Shown here: positions 25,592 to 37,915 of the stretch, piece by piece | Layout of the letters: each line of letters begins with the position of its first letter | How positions within the stretch are numbered: the first letter of the stretch is position 1 | NCBI RefSeq assembly: GCF_027744825.2 | Contig: NC_071342.1 | Span: forward strand, 20,618,001 to 20,682,000 | Length of the DNA: 64,000 nucleotides | Source: Synchiropus splendidus | Taxonomy: Eukaryota; Chordata; Actinopteri; Syngnathiformes; Callionymidae | Reading direction: 5' to 3' | Notes under the pieces: generated by a model | Databases searched by the model: none | What the model was told of the DNA's origin: nothing | Seen by the model: only the letters and a program-made list of their open reading frames with translations | Position numbers and translations under genes: made by a program

Positions 25592-26160
25592 TACCGTAAT
25601 GTCCGGACTACAGAGCGCGCCAGAATATGAGTGGCACCCACTAAATTTAAGAAGGAAAATTGATCTTGCTCATACATAAGATGCGGCGCTCTATAAGCCG
25701 CGCAGGCAGTGGTGCTGTCTGTGCTGTAGAAAGGTCAGTGGTGCACCCGGCTTATAAAGAGCTTTTCAAAACTGGTTTTGAAAATGGGCTTCAGCATCAA
25801 GCCTGACTCATGAAACGAACAGTGCAAAGTTCTGATCTTTCATTCACATTAAAGCACTGAAAATGTGCTGTTTTAGCTCACAAGCCCGATGTTCCGACAC
25901 CGCTGCCAGTCTTAGCAGCTGCTTCTCGACTCCAGACCTCCAGCAGATTGGATCTGTTGCTGGAGCTGCAGACACATGGGGGCGAAAAAAAAGCATTTTG
26001 AATGCTTTAAGGGTAAATAAGAAGCCTCTGAGTTCATCAGTTCCATCACCTACGATTTCATCTGATTTCAGCCTGTAAAAAAACATATATTAGCCGCGCC
26101 GTTGTATAAGCCGCAAGGTTCAGACTGCGAGGAAAAAGTAGCATTCCTGAAATGACGGTA
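25592..26160. mobile_element. TACCGTA-ended nonautonomous DNA transposon, 569 bp
   Basis: The left end TACCGTAATGTCCGGACTAC and right end TTCCTGAAATGACGGTA are inverted relative to each other. Both ends carry the subterminal phrase TATAAGCCGC (25,692 and 26,105), and the right side also has AGCCGCGCCG. Such TACCGTAATTTCCGGAC ends are abundant in fish genomes in my recollection. The shared TACCGTA terminus with the pogo-like relic at 18157-19049 suggests related mobilisation. The interior (25,860-26,075) is ordinary-looking sequence with a 71-codon chance frame. Confidence 0.7.
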
Positions 26161-29100
26161 CCATTTAAAAAAAAAAAAAATTCAGTCAGGCGTGACAGAC
26201 TCAAATCAAAATAGGTATCCACACGTGGGATTTTTTATGTATTTATATATACATTTTTTTTGACGGCCAATACCGGAAAATGGAAACCAAGTTTTGATGT
26301 TAAACCCTCCGAGTCAGTCGGTCCTAGTCACTCACCCACAATTCCCACAGAGTCCGGAAGCGGTGTGGAGACGGAGGTTTTTCAAAAACAATACATTGTT
26401 TTCATTTGTCGATTTCCATAGGCCGGTGGTCCGCTTCAGTTCCGCCTCAGATCTATTTTTGCAGAGCTCCGCACAGCACCGCAGCAGAGATCATCGTTCA
26501 GACAGAAAATCAGCCATTGAAAAACGAGTTTCGTAATGAAACGCTATGTGTAGTTCAGCACGTTACTTTGCAAGAGCAGCGGAAACATTACGTCATAACT
26601 GGCGTACGTGACTCTGAAGCGCTTATTTCATGACAACGTGGATGATGAGTTGTTCATTTTGGAGGGTGGACCGTTCTTTTCTTGCCATAAACTCTATCAA
26701 GACATTGACTCCTTTAATCTGTGAAGCATTGCGGGATTGATGACTCCGGCATGAGGGGGTGGACAACAACCTCTCAGCTCCACACCGCTCCGGTTCGGCC
26801 ATGACTCCGCCTCCGTACCTGTTGGAAACTCTGTCTAGTGCTAAAGCCATGAACCTGACATACTCTAGTGCCTTTTGATTCACTCACATCATCTTTGAAT
26901 TCTCACACATGCATCGTCTCTTCTCTATTTCTTTCACCATCAGTCATGAAAGGAAATATGTAGACTGACAAATTGCATTTCACAGGACCATGTGCTTCCC
27001 CCTGACTGTAATATATACTTATCATATCACAGCCCAGTGTGAAGGGACGTCCTGATGTGAGCTGGCACTTTAATACGATGTCCTCTTCTGCAGAGCATTT
27101 ATTCTGCTAGTGTTCTATAAAAATTGCAGAGGCAGCATGACAAAATGATGATTTGCCTCTGAATTGGCAGCACGGCCATTACCATCACCACAGTACCACA
27201 CTGACAGCGACACTATGTAAACAGCATGGTGCGAAAGTAGGACCTCGGTCTGTCTGTCTGTGGATGGAAACTGGAAGATCTTACTGGTATGATGGGGATG
27301 ACTTCAATGGAAAGCTTCCCATTAAGATGCATCCCAGTGGGGTTGAGCAACATGTCTGATATCTCCTCCACTGATACAGTAGCCCATCAGCGCGTGTGTG
27401 TGTGTGTCATCAAACATACGGGGGAACAATATGTCTGGCAGTGGCGAGCATGCAAAGTAAGCCAGCTAACAAGATGAGCCGAGCTGCTGGCAAATACATA
27501 CCGATGATCCTTCGTCTTAGCATCCGAGTCAGGCGCTGTGCATTGAGAGAGTGGAGAGCTCGGCTATGGATTAGTTCGGCGGCGAGTTGCTTACGCTCTT
27601 CAGAAGAACAGAGAGCAGCGCCACACTGGATTATACAGATGGGGGGAAACGCATGCGAGGGAACGTGAAGTGGATGAAGCGAAACAACGCGCCCGCCGCA
27701 GCACAGATAATTCAAGAAGTCGGGCGTCCTTTCCCCTGACGGTGTGGGCAGACAGGTGCTGCTGTGGAGGCTGGACGGGAATGATATTCCTGCCCTTTCC
27801 ACTCCGCTAACAAACCCCAGTTCCCTGGATCCTGCTTTGCATGAGCGCCTCTGAATATGTCGCCCAGAAATACCCCGGTATATTTCTAATAATGTGGCAA
27901 TTACCATGCCTCCTGGCATCTGTTTTAATTCGCAGCGCAGGCGTTAATCACCCCGGTCTATTGCTTGTCAAGCGATGTTGCGGACGTTGTAGCAATTAAA
28001 TAAAAGTCCTTAATGAACATGGACGGAGTCACCGGCACCCCTGGGGTAATGGATGTGGTCAAGGCCAGGTGGCAGTGATCCGGTTCAAAGAGAGACAGTC
28101 CTTGACCAGGACAATAACGGAATGTGTTTCCAACTAAACGGGAATCAAAATGTCTTGACAGGAAATGAATGTATGGCGGGAAACAGAGCGGAACCCGCTC
28201 ATATACGTGCAATGACACCTATGCACTAAAACACTTGTTAGGGCCCATTCACGCTCAACGTGACACATACGGAAGGAGCCTCTGCTTTCGTTTCGTCAGT
28301 ATTTGTTCTTACAGTTACGGACCAAACAGAGCAGTACCACCGGAAACCATAGGGGGCAGTGTTGCTGTTACAACCTGATGCATCTCATCCAATGAGACAC
28401 AAAGAACAGAATAACAATGGCGGAAATTCTCCGTCCTTTAGTCGCAATATATTTAACAGCCTCAGCAACCGCCGCCTCCTACAATACTGCGCCTGTTGCC
28501 TCTTTTGTGCAAGAGGTACGTGATCAATACATCGTCCACAGTCGCCATGTTTGTTTTGGAGTTTGTTGTTGTCGTAAACTTTGACTCTGGGCTGCTCCTC
28601 CTGGTTGGTGAACAGCAATACCAACGCAAAGAACGCATGGAAGCCATGGTAACATGGTTTGAAATGGACAGGTACAATTTCCTACATACAAGGAACATAA
28701 CTGGGCTTTTAAAGAGCCGCGGCAAGGTTCAAGAGAAACACAGGTTATAAGTCTATTTGTTGGATGAGAAAGCAAACCTGTCGATAATGTCCTCGATCGT
28801 GCTGAGTGTACAACTTAAGACAGGACATTCAAGTGTCAGTTTGAACCTAGTTCTATCCCTCAGGGTTAAGCGTCGCAGACTCCATCATTGAATTATATTA
28901 CTAAGACTGCATACTTCTTTTTACATTAAGATCCTCCCGCACCACTGTTATCCTTATCCACAGTCTTCCCACGTATTCTAATTCAATCCTATCTTGTCTT
29001 TCTCACAAAACCTTCAATAATCCTGCACTGCCCCATTCATAGCACATGAACCCCCCATGAAGATCTTCCGTCAACCTTAAATACCCATCTTGTCAACATG

Positions 29101-32069
29101 AACTGCTTTACCGAAAACATTACTCAAAACAGAAACAGCATTTCTTGTCTTCTTATTCGTAGAAGATATTAGAAACTGCTACAGGTGTCCAGACAGTTTA
29201 CAAAAACCCTTGACATTAGACTATGTTCCAGTTAAAAAAACAACTCCAACATATATTGATAAGCCAGATGGGACGGATGATAAGATCTAATATCTGAACC
29301 CTTGCAAAGGAGCTGATGGTCCACAAAAGCCACCGACCCTGCCGCAAAAACTGTCTTTGAATGGGAGGTGGAAACAGAATTGCAGTCATTCATATGTAGC
29401 TGTCCACTCGTGCTGCACACCTGCAGTACGTCTCGCCCAGACTAGTCAGCATGCAGGTAATGCTAATGCAGCGATCAGTGGAATCAGACCGAGCGCTGAT
29501 CTGAATGCACAATCACCGACAGTGAGCAACAGAAGCCGCTCTGCAGATGCTGAACATTCTTCATGAACCCGTGAAGAACCCCACTCAGGCAGATAGAGAG
29601 TGTGGCATCGGACGCTGTCACTATAACTCGGCTTGCTGAGCACATGAACTGTGCATTCATGTGTGTATAATATGCACTAACTATACACACTCAACATATA
29701 GGATGTAATTATTAAAGTTTGGGAGAAAACCAGGAGCGGTTTGTTGTTAAAACATGAAGCACAGCGACAACACAATATGTGTCACAAAAGATTTGGTGGA
29801 AGTTGCGTATGCTCAGCCTGCTTGTTGCTCCTTTTCTAAGTAATTATTAGCAGTACTTGGGAAGTTTTTACATGGTTTATTTACTTCAGATGCTGAATTT
29901 CAAAAGATTACTCAAAATAATTTCCTTCACCAAGGAGGAAATGTTTCTGACCGTGATGGATCGTCTGTCTGTGTCTTTACTTTTCTGTCAGTGTACAAAA
30001 CAACTTGACAACAATTTGACATGAAATGGAACAAGTCATGCGTTCAGTATGCAACCGATACACACTTTCAACACAGACACTTTCACTTTGGTGGAGGGAG
30101 TTGGGATTCATCTCTCTCTCCACCGTGCCATGTGTTCAATTCCTCGATAGGGAAATACATTTCAGTTATTTCAAGGAGTCCTTATTGGCAGGCGTTTGCA
30201 CTCTCTGAGTGCTTTTCTTGTTCAGGTGAGTTGTTCTGATAGTATGAAATGTTTCGAAGAACATAGATGCACAATCAAACTGAGGATCAGAATGCCATGC
30301 AACAATGCCAGCCCAGGTCATTTACCTTCATGACAAATCCCCTTGTTTTAAACATGATACACAGTGCTACCTCAGCTTTGACATCAATATATATTAGGAA
30401 GTGACCACCCTGCTCGGACACCTAGCTGGATCTTCTACACACTGAGTCACAACCGAGAAACCATGATAAATGTTTTTCTTGAATGCCTACAGTCTGAGGT
30501 CCATAACTGACAATCTGTTGACGCACTGAAGACGCAACACCTAAGAACATAAATCACAGTGTACTTGCTTGTTGGACGCTGGTGACTTGGCTCAGTAAAG
30601 CCCATGACAGCTGCTCCACTCCTTTTGGTATTTGTTTGTTCATTTGCATCAACTCAAGTCATAGTGCATCAGATTTATCAGAGATGAGAACTTGAGTCAC
30701 CAGTACTTGAGACTTGTTTTGGACTGAAGCAAAGAAGCCTCAAGACTCGACTCAAAGCTTTGGGGCTTGTGCACAGTGTACAGATTTGTTTGTTTCCTTG
30801 CTGTTCTATTGCTTTACCCCGGAGCATGTGGGTGCACAACATGGTCAGTCAGCCACCTGGCCAAAACAAGAGTGTCTGCTTCGGTGTCATGCCAATATTA
30901 AAACTAACTTTTGGTACCGATGATGACGTCACAGTTGATTCTTTGATTCTCTGAGACAAAACAATGCAGTGGACTGAGTAGGCTGGATACTGCCAGCAAA
31001 TCATAGGAAGAAGGGTTTTTTTATTACTGTCAGTGGACTTTTCTTAGAAGGCTAAAACGGTTCAAAATGACCTTAAACGACACAACCACATCATCTGCAA
31101 ACAAACCTATTTTCGAGGTCACCAAACCTCTGTCAACGCATTTCAAGGTCTGGAACTGAAACTGAAACAAAAACACAGCTCCTTGATACAAAATGGCTAT
31201 GATTCAGGGTCCAGGACCACTGAAAGGTTTCAGCAGCTTGCGTCTTTCTCAACTTTATTTTCACTTTCACTCAAGTTTCTCCTGAAATTGTTCCCAGTCA
31301 CACCCAGAACAGAGCGGTAAATTCTCTCTCAAAAGAAGCTCATGAACTGACACAAGCAGTTTCTTGCCATATAGAAACAAAACAAATTTAATTCCAGGCA
31401 CGGTGACTTCAATCTCAGTCTGGTTGTCGGCTGTAAATATCGGACTGCAGGTCGACATCAATATCTTTCTTGTTAAGGAGAACTTGACATTTTTCGGTTA
31501 TTTATCTTGGAGTGCGATCGGAACAATGGGAAAGACTAAAAACATACAGCCCAACCTTGTGTTGTAGACAACACAAACACACAAAAGGTTTCTTGGCTGG
31601 AGAGAGATCAGCGCACATGATGAGAACTGATAAACTCTTCTACTCCCTGGACGTCATTGCAGTGATTCAAAGCAGCTGAGTCAGGTCCCTTGGGAAAGCC
31701 CTGGGAAATGGCAACAATGGATGCCAGAGAGCCACGAAAAGGGAGACTTAACATACCTTAAAATTTCATTAGGACCAAAGAAACCTTGTGCAACAGCATA
31801 TTTATAACATGAAGAAACTCCCGGCTGGAGAAACACCATGACAACGTTACACAACAGACTGAGTAGATGATGTCGGGAGCGCTGTCATGTTTAAAATGCA
31901 AGTTTGTGAGGATAAATAAACTAAACATACATTTCCCATTTGTCTTGTCATCACATGACAATGATGATGTCAGCAACTAAAGGTGTCAGCGCCAGTTGCC
32001 AAGGCTCTGTGCACCGTAAATTCCACCTTGAAAACCAGTGTCTCTCAAGGAACCACGACTGTGGCAACT
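26161..32069. other. Unassigned DNA
   Basis: A 14-bp A run at 26,167, a short (GT)n at 27,393-27,408 and the doubtful transposon at 28,241. The 169-codon minus frame at 27,410-27,919 has no recognisable domain. Confidence 0.4.
28241..28750. mobile_element. Possible DNA-transposon remnant
   Basis: Begins AGGGCCCATTCACGCTCAAC, reminiscent of GGGCCCATTCACAC-type ends of some fish Harbinger-like elements. It holds GAAACCATAGGGGGCAGTG and a CpG-containing short frame starting MAEILRPLVAIYLTASATAA that stops after about 55 codons. No matching right end was found. Assignment is speculative. Confidence 0.2.
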
Positions 32070-32202
32070 AGTGATGGGTAGATGGGGCCGTCTGCCAATG
32101 AAAACCCACCTTATTTCTGCGCCATCTAGTGGCCTCTGAAAATTAGGACACTGTTTCTCCAATTCTGCAGTACTGTTTCATGATACCTCATCTGCCCATC
32201 AC
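32070..32202. mobile_element. Short foldback MITE, copy 1
   Basis: The ends GTGATGGGTAGATG and CATCTGCCCATCAC are inverted with 13 of 14 matching. The right half contains CCACTAGATGGCGC-type sequence in reverse, CAGTACTGTTTCATGATACC, and GGCCTCTGAAAATTAGGACA, the same words as in the copies at 35.6 and 56.8 kb. GCAACTA occurs on both flanks, a possible target duplication. Confidence 0.6.
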
Positions 32203-32934
32203 CAGGTGCAACTAAAGCAAGTGTTGTTGCTGGCTTTGACAAATGCATTTCTCCACCAGAGACCAAGTGACCTGGTCATTATTCATTTTCTACTGACGGA
32301 CTTCATCATCCAAAATGACTTCTTCAGCTGACCAAAGGTTTTTTTCTATCTTGATTCAGGTTGGTGTTGTCAATGTGTTTTAACAAAGGAACCTTGAATT
32401 TTTGGCAGTGAATATAAGGTTGAGAATTCAAATTAAATTTACAGCGTTGGTATTTTTTAAAATAATTTTTTATGTTGTGAGAACTATAAGAAGAATTATT
32501 GACTGAATTTTATGTCGTGGAAGAACTAAGAAACCATTTGATATAATAGTTATACACTCCTCATAAATCTTGTCATCTATCATTTACCATGTATGAAGGG
32601 AGATTGAGATACATCCGGCATACACACTCGACGTTCACCAGCTCACTGGGCACCGACAATGTCAGTACGGGCCCTGAGGCCAGGTCCATGGTGCTTCACT
32701 CTGCTCTATTGTGAGTTTTCAACTAAATGATGTGTTGCAACCTGAAGCACTCGGATCTAGTCGGACAGCTCAATAGAGGCCTTGCATTCAGGCAGTGGCG
32801 CTCCTACACGGAACGCGAGAGAGCCTCTACATACAATACCAATAAACTACATTAATATACAGCCAAGCTGTTCACCACAAACAAGGGGGAAAACTATATG
32901 AAGGAAAATTAACGTTCAACACAGCAGGGAAAAT

Positions 32935-33195
32935 CTACTCTCTCTCTGGCTTTTCTTGATCCAAATTCATTAGCTATATCCGCAAAGGAAATCTGCTGCC
33001 CAGTCACATTGTTGATGCTGATGACAGCCAGGCCAGAGAGCTTTCCTGTCACATATTGCTGACCTCAGGTATTTTTTAATGAGTTTAAGTCTTGAGTAGC
33101 GTCTCTCTGCTTGGGCCACAGTGGAGAGGCGGAGGAAGAGCAAACCTGAGTGCTGTCCAGTAGCTCAGAACTCTTTGGAGTTTGCTGCAAAGCAC
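32935..33195 (-). pseudogene. hAT transposase C-terminal (dimerisation) relic
   Basis: The minus strand, in three frames, gives SYWTALRFALPPPL, then STVAQAERRYSRLKLIKKYL, and after a frameshift LSGLAVISINNVTGQQ and ISFADIANEFGSRKAR. This order (Y.ALRI.L..P, AERSFSKLKLIKTYLRS, RL.GLA..SI, DFA.KKAR) is the hATC dimerisation region of hAT-family and ZMYM-like transposases. At least two frameshifts break it. Only the last ~80 residues survive and no catalytic residues are present. Confidence 0.65.
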
Positions 33196-36100
33196 AGTCT
33201 TGCTTGTCAAGTTAATGTAAAAGTGTAGAGCAACTTAGCTGGAGGTTATTTGAGTATTACATACTGCTATTTCACAGCCCTTCAGTCATCACATGCATAC
33301 ATGCCTCTAAATACACACATAGAACTTAGACACAAATCCATGCCTTCATTGTCTCTTCTTCATATCTTTTTTTTCCCAAATTTGTTTTTAAATTTCTCAT
33401 CATCGATTTGCGCTCAACAGTCAACATATCTCAACACTGTCCCTGGCAATGTCTAAACCAATTCACCTTGGCTGAAGGTAACTGACTTTTGTATCACGTA
33501 TCTTTGTGAGCCACAATCGCACAGTTCAGAAACTCATGGAGCAGTTTCATGAATGAAACAGTGTGGATTGAATCTGAAGAATAGCGCTGGACATGTCCTG
33601 AACATCACCTCACTGAAGAATTCCTCAAGAGATTCCTGGATCCAGATGGTGGTCCAAAAAAACATAACTCAATCATCTATTCCTGGTCTAGTTATCAACA
33701 TGACCTGCATAGTTCAATGAAAAGCAACTTTACTTTGCTAGCAAATGGACAGAAGGACGGACAGACCTTGGTAGAAATAAAGATTAAAAACATCTGCAAA
33801 TGCTTGAATGAGCAACACACGTCTGTCGTCCCTCAATCTGAAATTCACATTCTGGTAGTTTCTCCGTGAGAGGTCCCATCTTCTGGAATCATTCACCGAA
33901 TCACAGTTGAAACACCACTGGACTCAAACCATTCAAGAAATGAACCACACTCTTGTTATATCAGTTATTGGCAATCGTCACCATCCACCAGAAACACATG
34001 ATTTCTTTGTCTTTGTATTTCGCTGTCCTTGACTTCTAAGGGTTTTATTGGTCACGACAGAGGGTCTTTCTATCCTCTTTCCAGATATTAAAAAAAGAAA
34101 GAAAAAAATAGTCTCGCAGTGAAGAATAGAGATCAATCAGGGGAACTGGAAGAAAAAAAAAGTACAACTTCCCTGTCATTTCATTAGAGCACATGAACTC
34201 CGGTTAAACTTCCCAGAATAGCGGCTTAACCGCCTGTAAATCCCCTTTCAAGCCCAAATTTTAAGTCTGCGAATTTGGACTTCTTCACCTCGGCAGAACA
34301 CCTGTGGATATTTCATCACAACACAATAATAGTTTCCCTAAATCCCAAATCTTGGGTCCTCAGTGGGAGGACTTCTCAGCGCTCTGCTAAATTAACAGCG
34401 CGACACTCTTCAGTGAGAGATACAGTGGGGGGTGAAAACTACTATTTCCACATGAGGAACAGCAATAATTAGAGAAAATAGGGGGTGGTGGAGATGGCGG
34501 GGGGGGGTGAGGGGCTTTCACTTTTGAGAGGGAAGCTGTAATTAGAACTTGAGAAAGCTGCTTCTCCTGCAGCAGATTCCATCTGAGCAAACACTGGCAG
34601 AGCAGGGCCACTCCAATCTCCTGGATCTGAGAATTCTAATTGAGGAAGTGGCAGAAGCTCCGCAGATGGTGCAACACTCCGAGAAAAAAAAAAAAGATGG
34701 TTTTGTGGATATTAAAAGATAGTGTTTTGTGGATGGACTGGATAAAAAAGTTATGCTCCTGGGTGACGTGGACTTGCATCAGAATGCAGTGGAAAAGATG
34801 GTTAACTCCACCTGACCTTTCAGGAAAGAGGCAGAAATAACACCATGTTTTAGGACGAGCTTGATCATGCATGTGAATTTTTCACTCACCAATGTAAACG
34901 GGGGGGAAAAAATGAGCCGGTGAAATGCAGCAGAAAAAGTCTCACCTTTAGATGGAATTCCTTCTATCCTTGACCTTTAGGTTTTATCCCCGGCATTTGT
35001 TACATTCTCTGCGTATTTCAACCTTTCCATCTCACTGCCACGTTTTGTCTGCACACTCTTTGCATCTGAAGTTCCATCTAAACTACTCCGGGTTTGAACG
35101 CGTTCCATCTGCACGACAACTTTTGTCGGAGACTTTTACAAAGACTTTTTGTCTCAGCTTTGATTCCTACGTTTTATCTCTAGTTCAGAAAAATGGCAGG
35201 TTTTCATTGCCATCTCATTTCAGCTGACTTTTTGGTGTGTATTATCAAGGTCAGGTGGCTCGTGAGCTGCTTGTTCAAGTGCTCGTGACTGATGTAGAGC
35301 TCCGTGTGAGATGTTTCACTGTCTTAGATGTCAACCAAGTGGCAGAGGGAGCAACACGTTCTCACTCTCAGGTGTCACAGCAATTGTCCTGACCTTCAAA
35401 AAATAGTGTCTGGAGTTAAGATGAGGTTGGAGGTATTTTATGAGCCTGAAAATTGGTTACATGAGGTATGACCAGGTGTATTTATACCACACTGTACAAG
35501 ATCAGAACCTTTCGGAGCACCACCCCCATCTCTGAACTTAGACCCCAACTGTACAGTCTGGTGAAGCGCTGTCAGTGGCGTCAGTCAATGCTCGCGATGG
35601 CTAGATGAGGTTTCACGTCACGGTGTTGAGGGGTTGATGCAGTTTCATGAAACAGTGTCCTGATTTTCAGAGGCCACTAGATGCCACTGTCAGCTGTATC
35701 ATACTTGGACTTAAACCAAGGGCACCATCTCGTGATGTTTGAAAATTGGGACACTGTTTCATCAACCCTGCAATGCTGTTTCACGATACCTCAACTAACC
35801 TTCATGAGTAAATGCCTCTTGACAACAGCTAATATCTGGACAGTTAAAGAGTGAGTGTGTGGGTGAGATGTGGTGAGGTGATGGTGCGTGTAGGACGTGG
35901 GGTTTTTCAATTCTGTCATATTGAAGGTCCTCTACGCTGTGTTCTCTCTAGTGAAAAGTATTTTTATTGAGTTATTCATGACACAATTTTGCCCATAGCA
36001 AATAATAATTTCATATAATACTGATGATTCATGTAAATTTTGAATTACAGTAAAAATACTTTATGAATTTACTAAACTCATTCTCACTCCTAAGGCGCTC

Positions 36101-37433
36101 TCACTGCAGAAGGCACTTGGTATATAGAGCACCTTCTGTGGTTGTCCCACTAACAGGAGTGAAGCCTCCTTGATCGTACTTCATGAATGAGCCAGAAACA
36201 GACACGGCCACATACGGAACTTCCAGCATGCTTTTTTGGGAAGATGTACAGCCCTTGATGTTTCTGCCTGCCTGCCAAACACTCGACCTTGAGCAAGCAG
36301 CTTTGACACAATTTGATGGACTATTACTTCACCCCTAATAGATGCACAGTGGGAAGGAGGGATGAAAGCTGACTGCAACATGGAAAGCGTTGGCAGGCTG
36401 TGTGCGAGCTGAAGAGACATGACGGACTGCGAAAGACTCCCTGCTGCTGCATCCAGCTTTGGTTAGGAGTCGCCTCCTGCAGTACATGAAAGAGGGCAGA
36501 GGGGAAGAGAGGCGGATTAGAAATGGGAGTCAATTTAGCTGTGATTTGTGGGGGAGAAGCAAAGGTGGGAGATAAAGCAGGACGGATGAGATTAAGTAGC
36601 CCACGAGAGGACGCGTCGGACAGTTGGCTCCCTGGAAAGCTGCTTTTAGCCTCAAGAAGACAGTCGGAGAAGAACGATGAGGAGGGGATGGCGGCAGCGT
36701 TGGGTGTGTGTATATAAGACACACTTCACGCTGCAGCATCATGAAAGGATCCGCCTAATATAGTCATCACCTTTGCTTTTAGGGACCAAAATAATGGGCA
36801 CCGACAGGCCAGTCAGTGCAGAGGGGACACTCCTCATAGGACTCCTGAAAATAAATGTTTCTAACTTCACGGAAGCACGTGTGTGTGTCTGTTCTGTGGA
36901 GCTGAATAAAAGTGTGCCGCGCCTGTAGAGAGCAATATGGCTTCATATTCCTCTGTAGAACACTACAGCTTCTGTTCAAGCCGCGACTAACAACAATGAG
37001 GAAACTACATTTAGATGAGACCTCTCCATCGCTAAAGTCTAAATAAGACCGATCACATATAAGAAGGGAATAAAAGGTCAGCGACATCCGCCGCAGAAAA
37101 AACTGCTCGGAGACGCTTGATATTAAAATCCCTTTTGAAAATGAAAGACTTGTGAGGTCAGATTACAGCCAGAGAGGATCACAATGACGTCCTCAAAGTT
37201 CTGCTGGAACTAGCCAAGTCTGAAATGATAAATATTGGAAAAAAAAAAAAAAAAAGTCATTTTGAGCTGACTCAATCATCAGGCTGCATATTGAAGCTCC
37301 AGACAATTATAAAGTTTCCATCAGGTTTTTGCAAAGTGATGGGGTAATTGTAGATAAAGGAACAAGACATGCTGTAATAATAACCATATAATAACTGTAA
37401 TGCTAATAACCTTTATGGTTTATATCCTTTTAA
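33196..37433. other. Unassigned DNA around one foldback element
   Basis: G run at 34,500-34,507, A runs at 34,683 and 37,238. Minus frame 36,324-36,722 is Ser/Pro-rich without a domain. Confidence 0.4.
35593..35806. mobile_element. Foldback MITE, copy 2 (long arms)
   Basis: The left arm contains GGTTGATGCAGTTTCATG, AAACAGTGTCCTGATTTTC and GCCACTAGATGCC. The right arm carries the same words inverted (GAAAATTGGGACACTGTTTC, ATCAACCCTGCAATGC, TCACGATACCTCA). The two arms, each ~85 bp, pair over most of their length around a centre near TTAAACCAAGG. There is no coding capacity. Confidence 0.65.
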
Positions 37434-37459
37434 TTGACTTCTAGTCATGAAATATAATA

Positions 37460-37532
<73 letters not shown>

Positions 37533-37575
37533 CATACATAAGTTGTTTGATTCTATTATATTTCATGACTAGAAG

Positions 37576-37579
<4 letters not shown>
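37434..37579. repeat. 30-bp inverted repeat around an (AT)n tract
   Basis: The left arm (37434-37463) contains CTTCTAGTCATGAAATATAA and the right arm (37550-37579) TTATATTTCATGACTAGAAG. The arms pair at 29 of 30 positions. The 86-bp interior is (AT)n (37462-37527), three CATA units and a short unique piece. Confidence 0.9.

Positions 37580-37659
<80 letters not shown>
37579..37659. repeat. (AT)n microsatellite
   Basis: 81 bp of perfect AT, beginning directly at the outer end of the right hairpin arm. The left arm has no AT run on its outer side. Confidence 0.97.
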
Positions 37660-37665
<6 letters not shown>

Positions 37666-37764
37666 TCTGGTTTACTGTCGGCATATTTTCATAAGTTTAT
37701 TCTTCTTGAATCAGTTCCTATTTGGGTTCGTCCACAGCAAGTCCAACCAACATTGATCATTCTC

Positions 37765-37915
37765 TTCCTCATAACTTCATGTCCTCATTTATCATGAACC
37801 TCTTCGTCTTCCTCTTCTTCATCTCCAACATCCTGGGTCCAAAATTAGCCGAACCATCTGCCTCTCCTTGACTTTGTCTCCTAACTTCTCCACATGTCCC
37901 TCTGATACACACAAG
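37765..37915 (-). mobile_element. RTE-like LINE fragment (reverse)
   Basis: On the plus strand CTCCTAACTTCTCCACATGT and CCCTCTGATAC are antisense to the IRGT.HVE..GDKV block of a common fish LINE. The minus strand reads GHVEKLGDKVKERQMVRL and then degenerates. It belongs to the same family as the piece at 47.7 kb and the scrap at ~305. Confidence 0.5.

Noticed and set aside
27410..27919. 169-codon minus-strand frame, among the longest in the window
   Set aside because: No domain, signal peptide or repeat-derived motif recognised; lies in CpG-moderate DNA where stops are rare.
36324..36722. 132-codon minus-strand frame
   Set aside because: Low-complexity Ser/Pro/Leu composition without recognisable domain or splice context.
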